Shown piece by piece: positions 7,374 through 16,764 of a stretch of DNA of 64,000 bases (its first letter is position 1; the number at the start of each line of letters is the position of its first letter). Origin of the DNA: Nostoc linckia NIES-25. GTDB taxonomy: Bacteria; Cyanobacteriota; Cyanobacteriia; Cyanobacteriales; Nostocaceae. The notes below the pieces were generated by a model. It saw only the letters and a program-made list of their open reading frames with translations, did not search any database and was not told where the DNA came from. The stretch lies in NCBI RefSeq assembly GCF_002368035.1, contig NZ_AP018222.1:1116001-1180000 (forward strand). The letters run 5' to 3'. A program made the position numbers and the translations under genes.

Positions 7374-7964
7374 ATGGTTTCTTTATACACAAATCTTACT
7401 AGCTTACCAAGTAATAATACTAAGCAAGTTTTTGCGCGTCGTTCATTTTTGCCAGAGTATCCAAATGCTCTTTGGAAGATTGAAACGGGTTTTGTCAGGA
7501 CTTTTACTTATCTGGAAGATGGTACAACTGTTGCTCTGGGATTGTGGGGCCCTGGAGATGTTGTGGGTAAAGCTTTGTCAAAATTAGAACCTTATCAGAT
7601 GGAATGCTTAACTAAAGTAGGGGCGACAGTCCTACCTGTAGAAGAGTGGACTGAACTCACACAAACTCTACTTAGCCATATCCAACAGGCTCAAGAATTG
7701 ATGGTGATTCGTAGCCATAAAAAGGTGGATACCATGCTCATCAAGCTATTAGCATGGTTATCTAAAAAGTTTGGTTCGGAAGTTGAGAAGGGGCGTTTAA
7801 TAGATATGCGTCTAACTCATGAAGACCTAGCAGAAATGCTCGGCTCAACTCGTGTAACCATAACTCGCGTTCTTGGCCAATTTGAGCAAGAGGGCTTGAT
7901 CGATCGCCTCTCCCTACATCGAATTGTCCTACGAGAAGAAGACATTTGGTACTACGAAATTTAG
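7374..7964 (+). CDS. Crp/Fnr family transcriptional regulator, CysR-like candidate
   Basis: A 196-residue regulator with an N-terminal cyclic-nucleotide-like beta-barrel (FLPEYPNALWKIETGFVRTF, LEDGTTVALGLWGPGDVVGK) and a C-terminal Crp-type helix-turn-helix, RLTHEDLAEMLGSTRVTITR. The family includes NtcA and CysR; CysR of Synechococcus is needed for the sulfur-starvation response. The position beside cysE, cysK and sulfate transport genes makes a CysR-type role likely, but orthology cannot be shown here. The upstream 13-base motif shared with rrf2 suggests it is controlled by the Rrf2 protein. The next gene converges from the other strand after 34 bases. Confidence 0.85.
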   Translation: MVSLYTNLTSLPSNNTKQVFARRSFLPEYPNALWKIETGFVRTFTYLEDGTTVALGLWGPGDVVGKALSKLEPYQMECLTKVGATVLPVEEWTELTQTLLSHIQQAQELMVIRSHKKVDTMLIKLLAWLSKKFGSEVEKGRLIDMRLTHEDLAEMLGSTRVTITRVLGQFEQEGLIDRLSLHRIVLREEDIWYYEI

Positions 7965-7998
7965 GTTACTTGCTAATTCTGACTTCTGAATTGTGAAT

Positions 7999-8643
7999 TT
8001 AGCGATCGCCATAGACGCTAGATAAATCCAACCAAATCGGTAGTCCGAGTTTTTCTAAATAACTCAGGCTGGAGTAGAGTTGCTTTGTTCTACCCCATAA
8101 ATCTAAATCAAACCAGCCGTCATCTTGGCTGTCGGGTTGAAGTATAGCACTGGTGATATTGACTGTTAGTCCATAACGAGAAACTAACTTGGAAATCACT
8201 GGTTGTTCATAGTAGGTTTTCAACACACACAGCTGCAAGCGCAATCGATTGGTCTGACCTAGAGACATCCATTGTTGAAATTGTTCTTGCCATCGATCTG
8301 TTAGCCATGCAGAGTCTTTAGGGCTGAGTTTGTAAGCTGAATCTGGAAAGGCTAGGGAGTTGTCGGTGGCTTGAATTTGGTTGGCGATCGCTAGTTGTAC
8401 TAGATTTACTCCCAATCCTTGTAAGTAAGATAGGCTATTTGTCAGCTTTTGGGGATTTCCCGAAAGTTCTAAATCAAACCAGCCATCGCTTTCACTATCT
8501 AATGTCAAAGATGCAGCTTTGATATTGACGGTTAAATCATAACGAGACACCAGCCGCGAAATGACAGGTTGCCGATGATACCGCCCAGGCACGAGAATTC
8601 GACTGTGGACTGAAGCAGGTTTTACAAATTTAGTGGCAGACAT
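7999..8643 (-). CDS. Protein with two tandem NIL domains
   Basis: A 214-residue soluble protein built of two copies of the NIL domain, the small ligand-sensing domain found at the end of MetN methionine-transport ATPases. Copy 1 holds YHRQPVISRLVSRYDLTVNI and DGWFDLELSG; copy 2 holds YYEQPVISKLVSRYGLTVNI and DGWFDLDLWG. A linker of about 50 residues joins them. No ATPase or other domain is attached. A related single-domain protein lies at 16361-16627 after cysW. The near-perfect operator at 8701-8732 is 58 bases upstream, placing the gene in the proposed sulfur regulon. It may sense or buffer a sulfur amino acid; that is inference. Confidence 0.8.
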   Translation of the reverse strand: MSATKFVKPASVHSRILVPGRYHRQPVISRLVSRYDLTVNIKAASLTLDSESDGWFDLELSGNPQKLTNSLSYLQGLGVNLVQLAIANQIQATDNSLAFPDSAYKLSPKDSAWLTDRWQEQFQQWMSLGQTNRLRLQLCVLKTYYEQPVISKLVSRYGLTVNITSAILQPDSQDDGWFDLDLWGRTKQLYSSLSYLEKLGLPIWLDLSSVYGDR

Positions 8644-8700
8644 AATACCATTAGTGTGATTCCAGCCTTACAATGATTTTCATCCTTTTAGCTTCGATCA

Positions 8701-8732
8701 AAATACGGTAAATCTATCGACTTACCGTATTT
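8701..8732. promoter_or_regulatory. Near-perfect sulfur-box operator
   Basis: AAATACGGTAA (8701-8711), a 10-base spacer and TTACCGTATTT (8722-8732) form a perfect 11-bp inverted repeat. This is the best copy of the motif seen at 1512-1545 and 21207-21230. It is 58 bases upstream of the double NIL gene. I see no other feature from 8644 to 9234. Confidence 0.65.
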
Positions 8733-9234
8733 ATTGTGATGTAAAGGAGAGTCTCATAAAGTCCAGAAAAAGACAATGAGTAAATTTACGTAAAATATGC
8801 TCAATTTATGTAAAGTAATTGCCCGCTAAAGAATTGACAGATTAATTTATATGTGATGATGGTGTGTTGATAAGAATTAAGTGTTTCCAAAGATTGAAAC
8901 GCAATTTTAAGGTTTTTTAATCGAAATTAAATGGCTGGCTACTGAGCGATCGCATTAATTCTGATAGGTTGGCAATTTGATTGCCCATCAGAATTAATGA
9001 TGAGCGAAAAACTAGGGAGACTCATGTCAAAACCTAGTGGCGGAATTTGCATGTCTAATTTTCGTTGACTTAATGTATCCCAGGAATCAGGGTTACCCTC
9101 AAGGAACAAATAGCAAGTCCGTCTGGTTTTGAAACTTTGGTGTTGTAGGTATTTTGTGGATGCGATCGAGTTCAGAGTTGCTCGATACCAGATATGAGTT
9201 ACTCCCGCAATTACAAAAAACACAGGAGAAAATC

Positions 9235-11823
9235 ATGGCTAATTCAACATTTAATCTTTCAGATATCAATGGTAGCAATGGCTTCGTGATTAACGGCATT
9301 GCTGAGGGCGACAATTCAGGCAATTCAGTCAGCAATGCAGGAGACATCAATGGTGATGGCATTGACGACCTGATTATTGGGGCATCTGGTGCCTCCCCTA
9401 ACGGCATCAGTGGTCTCTTTGAGGCTGGGCAAAGCTACGTAGTATTTGGAAGAAAAAATGTGGGCAGTGGCGGTACTTTCAACCTCTCGTCCCTGAATGG
9501 TACTAATGGCTTTTTAATTAACGGCATTGCTATTCGCGATCGATCAGGCATTCAGGTCAGCAATGCAGGGGACGTTAATAATGATGGGATTAACGATTTG
9601 ATTATTGGTGCATATACTGCCTCCGCCAACGGTAAGGATCGTGCTGGGCAAAGCTACGTAGTATTTGGGGGGAAAAATGTAGGCAGTGGCGGCATCTTTA
9701 ATCTCTCCTCCCTGAATGGTACTAATGGCTTTTTAATTAACGGCATTGCTGAAGATGACCGCTCAGGCAACTCTGTTAGCAATGCAGGGGACGTTAACGG
9801 TGATGGCATTGACGATCTGATTATTGGGGCATTTTTTGCCTCCTCCAACGGCAAGAGTTTTACGGGGCAAAGCTATGTGGTGTTTGGAAGAAAAAATGTA
9901 GGTAGTGGCGGCATCCTCAATCTTTCCTCCTTAAATGGCATCAATGGTTTTGCCATTAACGGTATTGGTGAAACTAACTTCTCAGGTAACTCTGTCAGTA
10001 ATGCAGGGGACGTTAACGGTGATGGCATTGACGACCTGATTATTGGAGCAATTGGTGACTTTGGCAACGGCAATCAGTTTGCTCAACAAAGCTATGTGGT
10101 GTTCGGGGGAAAAAATGTCGGCAATGGCGGCATCTTTAATCTCTCGTCTCTGAATGGTACTAATGGCTTTTTAATTAACAACATTGATAAAGATGACCTC
10201 TTGAATGTCTCAGTCAGCAATGCAGGGGACGTTAACGGTGATGGCATTGACGACCTGATTATTGGGGCATCTGGTGCCTCTGGCAACGGCAATCAGTCTG
10301 CTGGACAAAGCTATGTGGTGTTCGGGGGAAAAAATGTCGGCAATGGCGGCATCCTCAATCTTTCCTCCTTAAATGGCATCAATGGCTTTGTCATTAACGG
10401 CATTAGTGAGTTTGACCAATCAGGTATCTCAGTCAGCAATGCAGGAGATATTAACAACGATGGTATTGACGACTTGATTATTGGAGCAATTGGTGCCTCT
10501 CCCAACGGCAATAGTTTTGCGGGGCAAAGCTATGTGGTGTTTGGAAGTAAAAATTTGGGCAGTGGTGGCATTCTCAATCTCTCCTCTTTAGATGGCACTA
10601 ATGGCCTTGCCATTAATGGGATTGCTGAAGATGACCAATCAGGCACTTCAGTCAGTAATGCGGGGGATATCAACAACGATGGTGTTGACGACTTAGTTAT
10701 TGGGGCATTTTTAGCCGACCCCAACGGCAACTTTCGTGCTGGGCAAAGCTATGTGTTGTTTGGCGGGAAGAATTTCGGCCGCAGCCCTAACCTCATAGGA
10801 ACTTCTGGTGCAGATACTCTCATCGGCACAATTGGCAACAACATCATCGATGGCAAAGGTGGTAACGATATCCTCACAGGCAATGGCGGACAAGATAAGT
10901 TTGTGATTCGCCGAGGCGATGGTAATGATACCATTAATGATTTTGGTGGCGTTGGTAAAGGCACAAATCCATCACAGGCGGTAATTGCCAATGTTGACAC
11001 ACTGCAATTTATTGGGGCTGGCTTGACTGCTCAAAATCTGCTGTTGACTCAAAATGGCAACAACTTAGAAGTCACCTTTGAAAATGTTTCTAATACTAAA
11101 GTCTCTTTGAAAAACTTTCAGTTAGAAAATCTGGATAACCTGAAAGCTTCTGGAGCAAGACCAGCCATTGGTAATATCCTGTTTGATGGGCAAACTACTA
11201 TCATTGACAATTTTAATGTCCTTGATGCCAATTCTACTGATACGACCATTGGCATCAAAAACACAGTAACTTTCCTCAATGACCTGAATAACAATCTTAC
11301 GGGTTTAGATAACTCCAATGATGTTATCAATAGTCAGGGAGGTAATGACAAAATTGATGGTAAGAGTGACAACGACTTGCTGCGGGGCGGTGCAGGTAAT
11401 GATACCCTTATTGGCGGCGCTGGCAATGATACTCTTGTTGGTGGTGCTGGTGGCGATCGCCTCACAGGTGGAGTGGGTGCTGACTATTTCCTTTACAATA
11501 CCAATGCTGCCTTTGTTAGTTCTGCTATTGGTCAAGATACCATTACTGACTTCAAACACTCCCAAGGTGACAAGATTATCCTAGATAAGACCACTTTCAC
11601 TGCTATTACTTCAGTTGCGGGAACTGGTTTCAGTAATGCTGGTGATTTTAAAATCATTTCTAATGGGGCAAGCAGCACAGCGAAAATTGTTTACGACCCT
11701 GTAACTGGGCAGTTATTCTACAACCAAAATGGCAGTGCGGCTGGTTTCGGTAGCGGTGGTCTATTTGCTACCCTTAGCTGTGCCCCCACTCTTACAGCTA
11801 CGGACTTCATCATTCAAGCGTAG
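9235..11823 (+). CDS. FG-GAP beta-propeller plus RTX calcium-binding secreted protein
   Basis: This 862-residue protein begins with seven FG-GAP (integrin-type) repeats of 73 residues. Each contains NAGD(V/I)NGDGIDDLIIGA, whose DxNxDGxxD part is a calcium site, and ends in AGQSYVVFGGKNVG. Seven blades fit one closed beta-propeller. The C-terminal third has RTX nonapeptides (GGAGNDTLIGGAGNDTLVGG) and the usual TDFKHSQGDKIIL tail, so export by a type I system is expected without a signal peptide. ATG 9235 follows a GGAG Shine-Dalgarno; an upstream TTG is not needed. The blades repeat with a 219-bp DNA period, pointing to recent duplication. A surface or extracellular adhesin-like role is likely. 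Confidence 0.9.
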   Translation: MANSTFNLSDINGSNGFVINGIAEGDNSGNSVSNAGDINGDGIDDLIIGASGASPNGISGLFEAGQSYVVFGRKNVGSGGTFNLSSLNGTNGFLINGIAIRDRSGIQVSNAGDVNNDGINDLIIGAYTASANGKDRAGQSYVVFGGKNVGSGGIFNLSSLNGTNGFLINGIAEDDRSGNSVSNAGDVNGDGIDDLIIGAFFASSNGKSFTGQSYVVFGRKNVGSGGILNLSSLNGINGFAINGIGETNFSGNSVSNAGDVNGDGIDDLIIGAIGDFGNGNQFAQQSYVVFGGKNVGNGGIFNLSSLNGTNGFLINNIDKDDLLNVSVSNAGDVNGDGIDDLIIGASGASGNGNQSAGQSYVVFGGKNVGNGGILNLSSLNGINGFVINGISEFDQSGISVSNAGDINNDGIDDLIIGAIGASPNGNSFAGQSYVVFGSKNLGSGGILNLSSLDGTNGLAINGIAEDDQSGTSVSNAGDINNDGVDDLVIGAFLADPNGNFRAGQSYVLFGGKNFGRSPNLIGTSGADTLIGTIGNNIIDGKGGNDILTGNGGQDKFVIRRGDGNDTINDFGGVGKGTNPSQAVIANVDTLQFIGAGLTAQNLLLTQNGNNLEVTFENVSNTKVSLKNFQLENLDNLKASGARPAIGNILFDGQTTIIDNFNVLDANSTDTTIGIKNTVTFLNDLNNNLTGLDNSNDVINSQGGNDKIDGKSDNDLLRGGAGNDTLIGGAGNDTLVGGAGGDRLTGGVGADYFLYNTNAAFVSSAIGQDTITDFKHSQGDKIILDKTTFTAITSVAGTGFSNAGDFKIISNGASSTAKIVYDPVTGQLFYNQNGSAAGFGSGGLFATLSCAPTLTATDFIIQA

Positions 11824-11886
11824 TTGATACGATTTTGGATTTTAGATTTGAGACTGAGAACCATCTTCCAAGTCTGGATTTGCTGA

Positions 11887-11927
11887 CGTTGCTGAATTTT
11901 GACATTTCATATTCTGATTCAGCAACG
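11887..11927. terminator. Candidate bidirectional terminator hairpin
   Basis: CGTTGCTGAA (11887-11896) pairs perfectly with TTCAGCAACG (11918-11927) across a 21-base loop, between the convergent RTX and histidine kinase genes. The loop is long and the T-tract weak, so this is tentative. Confidence 0.4.
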
Positions 11928-11944
11928 CTTTAGCTGCTAATTTT

Positions 11945-14900
11945 TTAAGTTCTCACTTGACGAATTGGCAGTTCAACCACAAACTCTGTGCCTTTGGAAG
12001 GTTCAGATTGGCAGTAAATCTTACCTTTGTGTTTCTCTGTGACAATTTGGTAGCTGATGGAAAGCCCTAGCCCTGTGCCTTTACCAACAACCTTGGTTGT
12101 AAAAAATGGATCGAACAAGCGAGAGAGTATTTTTTCATCCATCCCAAGTCCGTTGTCGGCAATGCGAATAGCAATCCAGTCTTTATCGATTAGTGAGGTA
12201 GAAATTCGGATTTCGCTGGGGTTTGCTGCCAAAGCTTCGGAGGTTGCTTGGGCATTTCGTTCTTCTAAAGCATCAATGGCATTAGATAGCAAATTCATAA
12301 ATACTTGATTCAACTGACCGGGATAGCATTCTATTGCAGGTAAAGTATCATAGTCTTTGGTCACATGAATGGTAGAGCTATCAATTGAGGACTTCAAGCG
12401 GTTTTGCAAAATCATTAAGGTGCTATCGATGCCTTCGTGAATATTTGCTGATTTGAAATCAGCTTCATCTAAGCGGGAGAAGTTCCGCAGCGAACTGACA
12501 ATTTCACGAATACGTTCAGTCCCGACCTTCATGGACTGGAATAATTTAGGTAAGTCGTCGAATAAAAATTCGATTTCCGCTTTCTTTAAAAACTCTTGGA
12601 TCTCTTGTGTGGCGTTGGGATAATTTTTTTGATAAAGCTGGACACAACGCAATAAATCTTGGGTGTATTGGTGGGCGTGTTCTAAGTTACCGTGGATGAA
12701 ATTAACTGGGTTATTAATTTCATGGGCTACACCCGCCACTAGTTGCCCCAAGCTGGCCATTTTTTCAGTGTGAATAATTTGCAGTTGGGCAGTACGTAGT
12801 TCGTTGAGTGCTTGGGCGAGTTGATTTGCTTCTTCACGGGTTTGACCGAGCAAACTTGATTGTTGGAACAACTTGGCTTGACGTAATGCTACACTCAGTT
12901 GAGCCGCCACTTGGGTAACAAATTCTAATTCAGCTTCTTCCCAATCACGTGCATGTGTGCATTGGTGAAGGCATAACAATCCCCATAGTTCATCGCCTTC
13001 CATCAGTGGGACAATAATCTGTGCTTTGACTTGGAATCGCTCAATGACATCAAGGTGAGGCACTTTCGAGCCAACGCTGTTGACATCAGAAATCACTTGC
13101 ACTTGTCCTTGACGATAGTGCGGTGCATATTGGTCGCCAAAGCAATAGTCTTGCACCTTTACTGCGAGGGCGGAATCAAACTTGGGAAGCACATCTTCAG
13201 CGATAAATTCACCGCTGCAAAAGCCCACATCAGGTTCAAAGCGGAAGATGCCGACTCGATCTGCTTTGAGCGATCGCCGCACTTCCTGTACTGTAGTCTT
13301 AAAGATTGTCTCTAAATCTAAAGATTCTCGAATTTTGACGACTAAATCGAATAAAATCCGCCGTTGTTCAGCTGATTTGTGCAGTTCATCAGCGCGGGTT
13401 TGGATTTGGGTCACCATCTCGGAACTTTGCATCGCTACTCCGAGTTGGCTAGCTACTTGTGCTAAAAATTCCACCTCTACACTACCCCACTGACGCGGCG
13501 CAGAATGTTGATAGGCAGCCAGCAATCCCCACAGATTTCGCCCGACAAAAATCGGAGTCAAGGCATAGGCACGAATCTTGAACTGCTCTAAAATATCTAG
13601 GTGACAGCGCGAGTGTCCAGCTTGGTAGATGTCGTTCACCGCAAAACTTTCGTTATTGCGGTAGCGTCCGCCTTTTGTTTCTTGGAGGTAAGTATCCTCC
13701 CAAACTAGATTTTTGCCAAATAAATTGATGCTGTCCCACTGTGCCTCTACCATACCGAAATGACCGACAAATTCGCCACTCCAGTCTTCATTAAAGCGAT
13801 AAACGCCGACTCGCTCAACTCGTAGGAGTTTACAAACTTCCTGACAAGTAGTTTTCAGAATTAAATCAATGTCTAAAGAGGAGCGAATTTTACCGACGAC
13901 TTCCGTGAGTGCGCGTTGTCGAGCGATCGCATTTTCTAAAGCTGTGGCCTGTTGTTTCGACTGCGTTAAATTTTCGGCTTGCTGAATCGCCACTCCCAGT
14001 TGTGCCCCCACCTGTCCCAGGAACTCAACTTCATAATTTGCCCATTGACGCACCCCTGAGTGTTGATACGCTGCTATGAGTCCCCACAGTTTTGGCCCGA
14101 TAAAGATTGGTGCTAAGGCATAAGCCCGAATTTTAAATTGCTCCAAAATATCTATATGACACCGTGAATGTCCTGCCTGATAAATGTCGTTAACAGCAAA
14201 ACTTTCGTTATTGCGGTAGCGCCCACCTTTGGTATCTTGCAGGTGGGTATCTTGCCAAACGAGATTTTTGCCAAATGGATGGGTTCTATCCCACTGGGCT
14301 TCAACCATACCGAATTGGCTGACAAATTCACCACTCCAGTCTTCGTTGAAACGATAAACCGCTGCTCGTTCTAACTTTAGGAGTTTGCAGAGTTCCTGGC
14401 AGGCAGTATCCAGAATAATTTTGGTGTTTACAGAGGAGCGAATATTTCCCACAACTTCTGTCAAAGCACGTTGCCGCGCAATTGCATCTTGCAATTCTGC
14501 TGTGCGTTGTTTGCTTTGTTCTAAAATTTCTGCCTGCTGCATGGCTACGCCGAGGTGGCTGGCGGCTTGAGCTAAAAACTCTACTTCGTCAGGATGCCAT
14601 TGTCGGGGTGTGGAGTGTTGATAGCCTGCTAGTAAACCCCAAAGTTTTGCACCAATGAAAATAGGCGCGATGGCATATGCTCGAATTTGAAACTGTTCTA
14701 ATACCTCAATATGACAACGAGCGTGTCCGGCATCGTAAATGTCAGCTACAGCAAACGGCTCATTTTTGCGATATCGTCCTCCTTGAGTTTCTTGCAAATA
14801 TGAATCTTCCCACACCAAGTCCTGTCCAAAAGGATTGAGTGTATCCCAGCGTGGTTCTGCAAAGCCAAAACTATTGATAAAACTACCACTCCAGTCTGCA

Positions 14901-15109
14901 TTAAATCGATAAATTGCCACTCGCTCAATCTTCAATTGTCGGCAAATATCTTGGCAGGAAGTCGAACACAAAGATTCTAGGTTTATAGATGCCCGAATTT
15001 TCGCTAGGATTCTCCCCAAAATTTTTTGATAATGAACCGTTAACTGTAGCTGTTTTTGACACTCTTCTACATTTTGGATGTTTAAAGCTTTATAATCGTT
15101 TGCTGTCAT
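11945..15109 (-). CDS. Sensor histidine kinase with four GAF domains, three cyanobacteriochrome-like
   Basis: A 1054-residue cytoplasmic kinase. GAF1-GAF3 are tandem repeats with a 185-residue period. Each holds an AGHxRCH(I/L) motif with Cys at 132, 317 and 502, next to His as in bilin-binding GAF domains of phytochromes and cyanobacteriochromes. Each also has NDIYQAGHS-type context and an FxIRAYAL(A/T)PIF strand. GAF4 (about 595-745) has Pro in place of that Cys. Then follow a HisKA helix (MASLGQLVAGVAHEINNP, phospho-acceptor His796) and an HATPase domain with the GLGMD and GKGTGLGLSI nucleotide motifs. No membrane segment or response regulator is attached. Light sensing is inferred; ordinary ligand-type GAFs are the alternative. 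Confidence 0.88.
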   Translation of the reverse strand: MTANDYKALNIQNVEECQKQLQLTVHYQKILGRILAKIRASINLESLCSTSCQDICRQLKIERVAIYRFNADWSGSFINSFGFAEPRWDTLNPFGQDLVWEDSYLQETQGGRYRKNEPFAVADIYDAGHARCHIEVLEQFQIRAYAIAPIFIGAKLWGLLAGYQHSTPRQWHPDEVEFLAQAASHLGVAMQQAEILEQSKQRTAELQDAIARQRALTEVVGNIRSSVNTKIILDTACQELCKLLKLERAAVYRFNEDWSGEFVSQFGMVEAQWDRTHPFGKNLVWQDTHLQDTKGGRYRNNESFAVNDIYQAGHSRCHIDILEQFKIRAYALAPIFIGPKLWGLIAAYQHSGVRQWANYEVEFLGQVGAQLGVAIQQAENLTQSKQQATALENAIARQRALTEVVGKIRSSLDIDLILKTTCQEVCKLLRVERVGVYRFNEDWSGEFVGHFGMVEAQWDSINLFGKNLVWEDTYLQETKGGRYRNNESFAVNDIYQAGHSRCHLDILEQFKIRAYALTPIFVGRNLWGLLAAYQHSAPRQWGSVEVEFLAQVASQLGVAMQSSEMVTQIQTRADELHKSAEQRRILFDLVVKIRESLDLETIFKTTVQEVRRSLKADRVGIFRFEPDVGFCSGEFIAEDVLPKFDSALAVKVQDYCFGDQYAPHYRQGQVQVISDVNSVGSKVPHLDVIERFQVKAQIIVPLMEGDELWGLLCLHQCTHARDWEEAELEFVTQVAAQLSVALRQAKLFQQSSLLGQTREEANQLAQALNELRTAQLQIIHTEKMASLGQLVAGVAHEINNPVNFIHGNLEHAHQYTQDLLRCVQLYQKNYPNATQEIQEFLKKAEIEFLFDDLPKLFQSMKVGTERIREIVSSLRNFSRLDEADFKSANIHEGIDSTLMILQNRLKSSIDSSTIHVTKDYDTLPAIECYPGQLNQVFMNLLSNAIDALEERNAQATSEALAANPSEIRISTSLIDKDWIAIRIADNGLGMDEKILSRLFDPFFTTKVVGKGTGLGLSISYQIVTEKHKGKIYCQSEPSKGTEFVVELPIRQVRT

Positions 15110-15786
15110 AAACTGTAGGGAATCTTAAAATGCCTTATTTCAGTATTCCCAGTTTATTTTTGCGATCGTCAGTTGCAAGGAAAACCCAGATGCGATCGCG
15201 CAACTAACAAGCCTCTCACTGTGTCGCTATTTCCGCGCTTTTGTAGTCAGGTTGCCCCTGACTATCCATATTCTTTTTAGTAAAAATTTATTTACTTCCG
15301 CTTAAGCTTCACATTAAGAACATACATTTACAGATATAAGTCAGCTATCACTGAATACCTACAGTTTTTTAATGTATCTGGTATCTACTTAAAGATAGAT
15401 TTTTCCAATAGATTCTTCTGAAATTTATAACTATTGCCTTGTAAGGTAAAAGTAAAGTTTTGGAGGACTACCAGTAATCAGAGTAGTGACCATACCATTG
15501 ACACCATATATCTACTACAGCATATTGAAAATTGCTAAAGTACACAACGATTCATCTAAAAGCCACGTACAAAGAACTTTGTCGTTCTCAATTTAACTAG
15601 AAACTGTTGCGACTAAATTTAAAATCAATCATCAGTATCTGCAATATCTATTGCAAAATTTAGCAAGCAAGGGAATGTTAGAAGATATTGAACCACCAAG
15701 ATATCAGAGAAAAAACAGCATATTAAAGCTACTGTTTTTTAGATTTAGCTTATTTAATCCCGATACTTTGCTCAATCGTTATATTC

Positions 15787-15974
15787 AGGACTTACGCATT
15801 GACAATAAATACCAAATATGGGTGATTTAAAAACCACATTTGTCGTAGGGGCACAGCACTGCTGTGCCCTTACACCGAGGGTCTATTTACGATCGAATAA
15901 TCATTAATAAAAGCCTGAAACGACCTATGTATGTAAATTCACACCATCATTAATTTGTACAGTGCGTAAGTCCT
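15787..15974. repeat. 188-bp MITE-like element with AGGACTTACGCA ends
   Basis: AGGACTTACGCA (15787-15798) and TGCGTAAGTCCT (15963-15974) are exact inverted ends, the same as in the elements at 4340-4431 and 33014-33099. The interior differs and carries a hairpin with arm GTAGGGGCACAGCA around 15845-15873. That hairpin resembles those at 23679-23706 and 56395-56423, so this is a composite. Confidence 0.8.
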
Positions 15975-16157
15975 AATATTAAGAAAATTAGGTTTATTTT
16001 CACAAAAGAATTTTGTTTTTTCCTGTGCGGATTTTTAGATTTTACTACTGAGATCGCTTTTTCCAAACAAGAGAGAATCTATAACCTGGGACAAGAGTTA
16101 TGGAATAGCCAAGGTTCTATAGGACTCATATTTGATTTTTGAAATATAGGTAGGGGA

Positions 16158-16198
16158 GCCAGCCGCATGGGCGGGTTTCCCGACTTGAGCGGACTGGC
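16158..16198. repeat. Interspersed repeat family C (GCCAG...CTGGC hairpin)
   Basis: The sequence starts GCCAGCCGCATGGG and ends GAGCGGACTGGC, with a short GGGTTTCCC fold in the middle. Similar units lie at 24990-25029, 29782-29822 and, degenerate, 38571-38610. It is a small palindromic intergenic repeat. Confidence 0.65.
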
Positions 16199-16360
16199 GT
16201 TGTGTTAGCCTTTGGCGTAACGCACTATTATTAAGGATTTGGTGCTTTATTTGTCTGTTACCAGGAGCATACACTAACACTACTGATGCTTATGGCTATT
16301 GAGGAAGCGATCGCTTTTTTTTCGATATAATTTTGACCGAGCGATCGCAATCAAACTACT

Positions 16361-16627
16361 TTACCAATCGCTTGCTTTAGTATCGTCCCAAACTTCTAAT
16401 TCCAAATCAGAAAGATAAGCTAATCCACTCTGAATTTGTGCCTCTGTTCCTTTGAGTTCGAGGTCAAACCAACCATCGCCGACAGCATTGGCTCCCAGAA
16501 TCGCTGCTGTAATATTCACAGTCAGATTGTAATCAGATACCAAGCGAGAAATCACAGGTTCCTGATGATAGTCCTTAGGAATTCTGAGTCGAATCCGTTT
16601 ATTGGTAGTTGTATTGTCACTAGTCAT
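16361..16627 (-). CDS. Single NIL-domain protein downstream of cysW
   Basis: An 88-residue protein made of one NIL domain: YHQEPVISRLVSDYNLTVNI and DGWFDLELKG. These match both domains of the protein at 7999-8643. The start at 16627 (MTSDNTTTNK) avoids an N-terminus of repeat origin. It is the last gene on the strand after sbpA-cysT-cysW, about 138 bases from cysW, in the place where the transporter ATPase CysA might be expected. In MetN the NIL domain binds methionine and inhibits transport. A stand-alone domain could regulate the sulfate transporter in trans; this is inference. Confidence 0.78.
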   Translation of the reverse strand: MTSDNTTTNKRIRLRIPKDYHQEPVISRLVSDYNLTVNITAAILGANAVGDGWFDLELKGTEAQIQSGLAYLSDLELEVWDDTKASDW

Positions 16628-16698
16628 AGAGGAGAGTGGGGAGATGAGGGGCAAAGGGGCAAGGGGGCAGGGGGCAGGGGGCAGGGGGAGAATACTCT

Positions 16699-16754
16699 TA
16701 ACTCCTAACTCTTAACTTCTAACTCCTAACTCTTAACTCTTAACTCCTAACTCC
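16699..16754. repeat. Eight tandem TAACTCC-type heptamers
   Basis: The seven-base unit TAACTCC (variants TAACTCT and TAACTTC) repeats eight times without a gap between the NIL gene and cysW. Heptameric short tandem repeats are a hallmark of heterocystous cyanobacteria. Copy number probably varies between strains. Confidence 0.85.
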
Positions 16755-16764
16755 CATACCCACC

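Larger units (their letters stand above)
15110..16360. other. Gene-free 1.25-kb stretch with repeats
   Basis: I find no convincing gene here. It holds the 188-bp inverted-repeat element at 15787-15974 and a fold-back repeat at 16158-16198. The rest is AT-rich sequence without a recognisable feature. Confidence 0.6.

Noticed and set aside
9654..10730. Five open frames of 66 codons on the minus strand, spaced exactly 219 bases
   Set aside because: They are antisense shadows of the FG-GAP repeats; their regular spacing follows the repeat period.
16098..16280. 60-codon minus-strand frame
   Set aside because: Lies over the family C palindromic repeat; not protein-like.
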